From assembly GCA_016703765.1 (NCBI GenBank), contig JADJBL010000025.1, forward strand, positions 1-64,000: a stretch of DNA of 64,000 nt, written 5' to 3'. Below are positions 60,683 to 64,000 of this stretch, piece by piece. The DNA comes from Saprospirales bacterium. Lineage in GTDB: Bacteria; Bacteroidota; Bacteroidia; Chitinophagales; Saprospiraceae. Every line of letters begins with the position of its first letter. The stretch's first letter is position 1. The notes beneath the pieces are model-generated. The model had not been told where the DNA came from. It worked only from the letters and a program-made list of their open reading frames with translations, and ran no database searches. The translations under genes and the position numbers were made by a program.

Positions 60683-61474
60683 TTACCGGTTTTCTTTGCG
60701 CCTTTCGATTTCGTCAAAATACTCCATCACCTTTTGCTCCGCATCGGCCTGGAGGACGATGTGATCGTCGAAAAGAGCAGCCCTCAATTTGCTGTAAAGA
60801 GCTACGGAGTTTCTCAAACTATTCAGCAGCGATTGCCTCTCGTACACAGGGATGGTCCGTTTCAGGGCCTCGTAGTCTTCGGATTTTAACTGAGTTTCCA
60901 CCTTTCTAACGCCACGGGGCAAATTGCCGTTTTGGATGTGGAGCAGTGGACCCAAAACGACCATTCTCAAAAATCCGAAAAAATCGACTGCTTCGAGGTA
61001 TTCGCCGCGGCCGATTTTCAATAAGGCGTAGTGGACCCAGGTCCAGAAGCGGTCTTCGATCCATTGATAGTCCGGGTAGGGGAATTTTGCTTCGGACCGA
61101 GACAGGGCGTTTTGCAGCTGTCCGTCTGTGTCCAGCAGGATCGCGGGCGTCTCAATGCGCACCTGGAATTCTTCGAGGGTCACGAATTTGAGGTCTACGT
61201 GGAGCAATGGGTTGTCGTAGAGGCAGATCAAGACCCTCGGCTCCCCGACGTGTTCGCCGGTAAAGCCGGAAAGCAGGTTTCCGAGCCGCTCGGCGAAGTC
61301 CAGCATTTTTGCCCTATTCCCGCCAATTTTCTCTTTAGTGACGAGGATCAGGTCGAGGTCGGAAAATTCGTCCACCTCGTGGGTCAGCCAGGAGCCGGCG
61401 ACGGCCAGGCCGAGGATGGAGTTATCGTTTTCCAATAGCTTTTTGGCCCTTTCTGCAAATTCGATTTGTATCAT
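60683..61474 (-). CDS. Nucleotidyltransferase-domain protein
   Basis: 263 residues. The polymerase-beta-type motif is complete: GSWLTHEVDEFSDLDLILV (GS at 27-28, Asp39 and Asp41), with a third acidic residue in LHVDLKFVTLEEF. The C-terminal half is helical (FWTWVHYALLKIGRGEYLEA). This resembles AadA/AadE- and LinB-like nucleotidyltransferases that adenylate small molecules, but the substrate cannot be read from the sequence. The spacing to the AAC(3)-I-like gene suggests a shared transcript. Confidence 0.82.
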   Translation of the reverse strand: MIQIEFAERAKKLLENDNSILGLAVAGSWLTHEVDEFSDLDLILVTKEKIGGNRAKMLDFAERLGNLLSGFTGEHVGEPRVLICLYDNPLLHVDLKFVTLEEFQVRIETPAILLDTDGQLQNALSRSEAKFPYPDYQWIEDRFWTWVHYALLKIGRGEYLEAVDFFGFLRMVVLGPLLHIQNGNLPRGVRKVETQLKSEDYEALKRTIPVYERQSLLNSLRNSVALYSKLRAALFDDHIVLQADAEQKVMEYFDEIERRKENR

Positions 61475-61508
61475 TAACTTAGGAGGCTATTCTTTTCTAT
61501 TTGATTTC

Positions 61509-62606
61509 TTACCCCACCAAAGAAACCCCTATGAGCTTGCCAATGCCGAATGTGATGGCGGCGGCAGCCAGGCCAAAGAAAACCTGTCTGAATCCGGAAT
61601 ACCATACATTTTTTCCGGTAAACAAGGTGATGGCCGCGCCAATTAGAAACAAACCTATTGCACTTGCCGAAACGCTTAGTATCACGGCTTTCATGCCGCT
61701 TAAGAACATAAAGGGCAATACAGGGATCACGGCCCCTATGGCAAAGAGGATAAAACAATACACCGCCGCTTCTACGGCTGAGCCTTTCAATTCTTCGGCA
61801 TTTATCCCGAGCTCTTCTTTTACCAATACCTCGTGCGCCAGGCTTTTATCTTTCATGATTTCAGCGGCCATTTCATGGGCTTGTTTTTCCGGGATGCCTT
61901 TCGCGATGTAAATTAAAGCCAGTTCCCTCCTTTCGCCTTCCGGATTGGTTTCCAGCTCCTCCATCTCTATTTGCATTTGATTCTCGTACAACTCCTGCGA
62001 GCTTTTCACCGAGATCCATTCGCCCAAGGACATGGACAGAGCACCTGCCAATAAACCGGCCAGTCCGGCCAGTAACACGCCTTCTTGTCCGGCAGTGGCG
62101 CCGGCGATCCCCATGACCAGGCTGAAATTGGAAACCAAACCGTCGTTGCCTCCCAAAACAGCAGCCCGGATGGCATTGCCGCCGACGGAGCGGTGCCGGC
62201 TCTCAAATTTTGAAAGTTGTGTCCCCGTCACCATTTTTTCTTTCTCGAGAATGGTCCGGAGGATCGTCACGTGGGTGGTTTCGGCGCCGGTTATTTCCAA
62301 CTTGCTCTTTTTCTTTGTGGCAACAACGGCATTTGCAATACTCTTTTCCGTGTCCATCAAAACGCCCAACACATAGTCGTATCCGAATATTTTGCCTATG
62401 GTGTTCAATGTTTTTGCCCTCCAGGAGGGTTGCATTAAATCTTCAAGAGGGATGTTCTCCTTTTTTGCAAAGGCCTCTGCGTGGCTCTTTTCAATTTCGC
62501 TCATTTGCCGGAACACATTTACAATGTTCGGGTCTGTTTCGTGTTCGGCGAGCTTTTGATATAGAAAGCTGGCGTCGATCTCCGTTTGTATGTTTTTATT
62601 TTTCAT
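61509..62606 (-). CDS. Ferritin-like/VIT1 fusion (MbfA-type iron exporter)
   Basis: 365 residues. Residues 1-85 are a ferritin/rubrerythrin-like helix pair with metal ligands (LYQKLAEHETDPN and FRQMSEIEKSHAEAF). The C-terminal 230 residues are a VIT1/CCC1 transporter: RAAVLGGNDGLVSNFSLVMG, GALSMSLGEWISVKSSQELY, and three helices at the end. This fusion is the MbfA type, exporting Fe2+ or Mn2+ and protecting against iron and peroxide stress in studied alphaproteobacteria. The order of domains is the same here. No iron-responsive regulator is next to it. Confidence 0.88.
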   Translation of the reverse strand: MKNKNIQTEIDASFLYQKLAEHETDPNIVNVFRQMSEIEKSHAEAFAKKENIPLEDLMQPSWRAKTLNTIGKIFGYDYVLGVLMDTEKSIANAVVATKKKSKLEITGAETTHVTILRTILEKEKMVTGTQLSKFESRHRSVGGNAIRAAVLGGNDGLVSNFSLVMGIAGATAGQEGVLLAGLAGLLAGALSMSLGEWISVKSSQELYENQMQIEMEELETNPEGERRELALIYIAKGIPEKQAHEMAAEIMKDKSLAHEVLVKEELGINAEELKGSAVEAAVYCFILFAIGAVIPVLPFMFLSGMKAVILSVSASAIGLFLIGAAITLFTGKNVWYSGFRQVFFGLAAAAITFGIGKLIGVSLVG

Positions 62607-62697
62607 TCAGATTGGTATATGAAAAGTGGGCGCTTTGACCTACTGCCTCAATTGTCTTGCAATTTAAAGGTTTTAATGGAATTGCTCGGCACATTGC

Positions 62698-63873
62698 TCA
62701 TTCCCCCCGCCCAATCACCAATCTATCCGCCTTCAGCAGCCGGCCCTTCCCATCTTCCAGCCTGTAAAAGTAGATGCCGTTTGCAAGGCCTTTAAGATCT
62801 ACCCGAATGGACTGCTCCCCGGCCAACCAAGGGGTATCGGACCAGACGAGGCTTCCGGAGCTGTCGAAAAAGCGGAGGGTGTACCTATCCGCCGGTAACC
62901 CGGCGCATTCGAGGATTACCCTGCCGGCTGCCGGGTTGGGGTAAGTCTGGATGGAGGCCTCGGTTGGTATGAGCTTGTCGGCAAGCGGTTCGCTGGGCTC
63001 GTTGTTTTTGTATCGAATGGATTGCGAGCTCAAATCATTGATGTTGACCGTCACGACGGCGATCTCCTCTTTTGCCGCGTCGTTGAAGAAAAAATAGGTA
63101 GAGCTGGTATCGACGCCGAAATAAGCAGCGCCGCCACCGAGGTTGTTTGCTATGGCGACATCCGTAACATCTAGCCAGCCGAGCGGATTGATCTTGGCAT
63201 CGATCCTTCTTTCAACGTATTGGGTTTGTTTTTCGCGAAGAACAGTATAGGGCGGGTTGGGCGCCGGGCCGGGAATGGTGAGGCTTCCCCAGGCGTCCAC
63301 GACAGCGAGGGTCTGGGTGGCGATGCGCAGTCGAATGGAGTCCGGGGTGGCAGGGATGGCATTGAGGATGGCATCCTTGAGCGACGCGGGCAAATCCGCC
63401 ATGGCGAAGGGCAGGAGGTGGTTTTGCGATTGTTGATGAATGTCAAAGAAGTTAAGCGGGGAGTACCGTTCCACGAAGGGCGGGTTGTTTTTGTACAGCA
63501 CCTCGAAGGGGACGTTTAGCAGGGTGTTGCTGGTATAGCCCAGCAGTTCTAACTTGTTGGAGGTCACATTGTAGTACTGTTCGCCGCTTGCGCCGAGAAC
63601 CACCAGCTCTGCGCCGGGAAATTGATTGACGTTTTGCCCCACGACGGCCGGCAGGTAAACCCATTCGAAGCTCTCATCGGAGGAAATGGCGCTGAGATCC
63701 CAGAACTGATTGCCCCCCGGGGGCGTGGCGATATTGGGTAAGCCCGGGCCGTTGACCAGCGCAAAGCGCAGCGTATCTCCGGCGGCGGGGAATGTAGCGG
63801 CGGTGACGGTTATCTGGGCCTGCACGGCGAGGCCGCTTAGGATGAAAAGGAAGGATAATAGTGTATTTCTCAT
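62698..63873 (-). CDS. Secreted protein with T9SS sorting domain
   Basis: 391 residues, no known family for the main part. The signal peptide (LLSFLFILSGLAVQAQ) precedes a beta-rich domain of about 290 residues (LRFALVNGPGLPNIATPPGG, FWDLSAISSDESFEWVYLPA). This resembles a domain seen in many Bacteroidota secreted proteins of unknown function. The last 80 residues are a type A T9SS sorting domain (SIQTYPNPAAGRVILECAGL, LRFFDSSGSLVW, LANGIYFYRLEDGKGRLLKA). The protein should be released or anchored on the cell surface. Confidence 0.85.
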   Translation of the reverse strand: MRNTLLSFLFILSGLAVQAQITVTAATFPAAGDTLRFALVNGPGLPNIATPPGGNQFWDLSAISSDESFEWVYLPAVVGQNVNQFPGAELVVLGASGEQYYNVTSNKLELLGYTSNTLLNVPFEVLYKNNPPFVERYSPLNFFDIHQQSQNHLLPFAMADLPASLKDAILNAIPATPDSIRLRIATQTLAVVDAWGSLTIPGPAPNPPYTVLREKQTQYVERRIDAKINPLGWLDVTDVAIANNLGGGAAYFGVDTSSTYFFFNDAAKEEIAVVTVNINDLSSQSIRYKNNEPSEPLADKLIPTEASIQTYPNPAAGRVILECAGLPADRYTLRFFDSSGSLVWSDTPWLAGEQSIRVDLKGLANGIYFYRLEDGKGRLLKADRLVIGRGE

Positions 63874-63880
63874 AATTTAT

Positions 63881-64000
63881 TTATTCATGCAGATAGGGCG
63901 CTTCCTGGAGGGTCAGCTTTCGGATGTTCTCGAGCACATGTTTCATGTAGTTCCTCCAAACCAGTTTGGTAAACAGCCAATGAAAGGGGTAAAGTACTAT
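63881..64000 (-). CDS. Partial gene, C-terminal end only
   Basis: The open frame enters from the right edge and reads PFHWLFTKLVWRNYMKHVLE, then NIRKLTLQEAPYLHE and a stop at 63881-63883. About 39 codons are present. The end is basic and helical, and no family can be named from it. It lies 7 bases upstream of the T9SS protein gene on the same strand. Confidence 0.6.
   Translation of the reverse strand: MVLYPFHWLFTKLVWRNYMKHVLENIRKLTLQEAPYLHE

Noticed and set aside
1..64000. tRNA or rRNA genes
   Set aside because: Scanning intergenic gaps for T-loop words and cloverleaf-like pairs gave nothing convincing. A covariance-model search would be decisive.

Overview
The window looks like a chromosomal segment of a Bacteroidota bacterium, most likely Saprospiria (Lewinella/Phaeodactylibacter-like). 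The evidence is secreted proteins with type IX secretion (T9SS) C-terminal sorting domains, a one-chain hybrid two-component regulator, TonB-dependent uptake, a large HYR/dockerin-type adhesin, -7 promoter elements of the TAnnTTTG type, and mostly absent Shine-Dalgarno sites. I identified no tRNA, rRNA, CRISPR array, transposase or integrase.

Layout. Positions 1-2545 are visibly AT-richer and hold three damaged toxin-type loci in a row: a decayed higBA pair, a decayed MNT/HEPN pair, and a class II Fic gene broken by one base. From 2565 to 9667 there are housekeeping genes (tadA, pcm, a phosphohexomutase, elaA, an APH-RapZ fusion, obg, adk). 9795-14223 is a minus-strand group: a TonB receptor, a partner lipoprotein, a Fur/Zur-type regulator and two further lipoproteins, with a palindrome over the receptor promoter that suggests zinc uptake. 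14381-20808 carries an outer-membrane protein, a tricorn-type protease and a POT peptide transporter, suggesting peptide use. 21374-26929 is a tightly packed minus-strand operon (pyruvate-kinase-like protein, DASS anion transporter, cNMP-binding histidine kinase, response regulator, DUF5995). 26974-29113 is modABC. 29208-36138 holds LemA, DUF2207, a T9SS kelch-like protein, an MFS exporter, a diheme cytochrome c and small genes. 36357-39251 is the hybrid regulator. 39325-41604 holds pirin, a PD40 lipoprotein and a SET-domain gene enclosed by two palindromes. 41769-54067 encodes three large secreted proteins. 54054-63883 holds a YfcC-type transporter, metabolic and acetyltransferase/nucleotidyltransferase genes, a ferritin-VIT iron exporter and another T9SS protein; a truncated gene runs off the right end.

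Two themes cut across the window. First, many intergenic gaps hold near-perfect palindromes. One family (a ~29-base core in at least eight copies, in three clusters) has arms that differ between copies yet stay self-complementary. Several palindromes between convergent genes supply the last codons and stops of both neighbours. Second, at least seven otherwise intact genes (fic, phosphohexomutase, TonB receptor, modC, the 35200 membrane gene, the LamG protein, the TraB-like protein) are broken only by one- or two-base changes in short homopolymers. This suggests residual sequencing error rather than gene loss, and is quite different from the multi-lesion decay of the two toxin-antitoxin loci.
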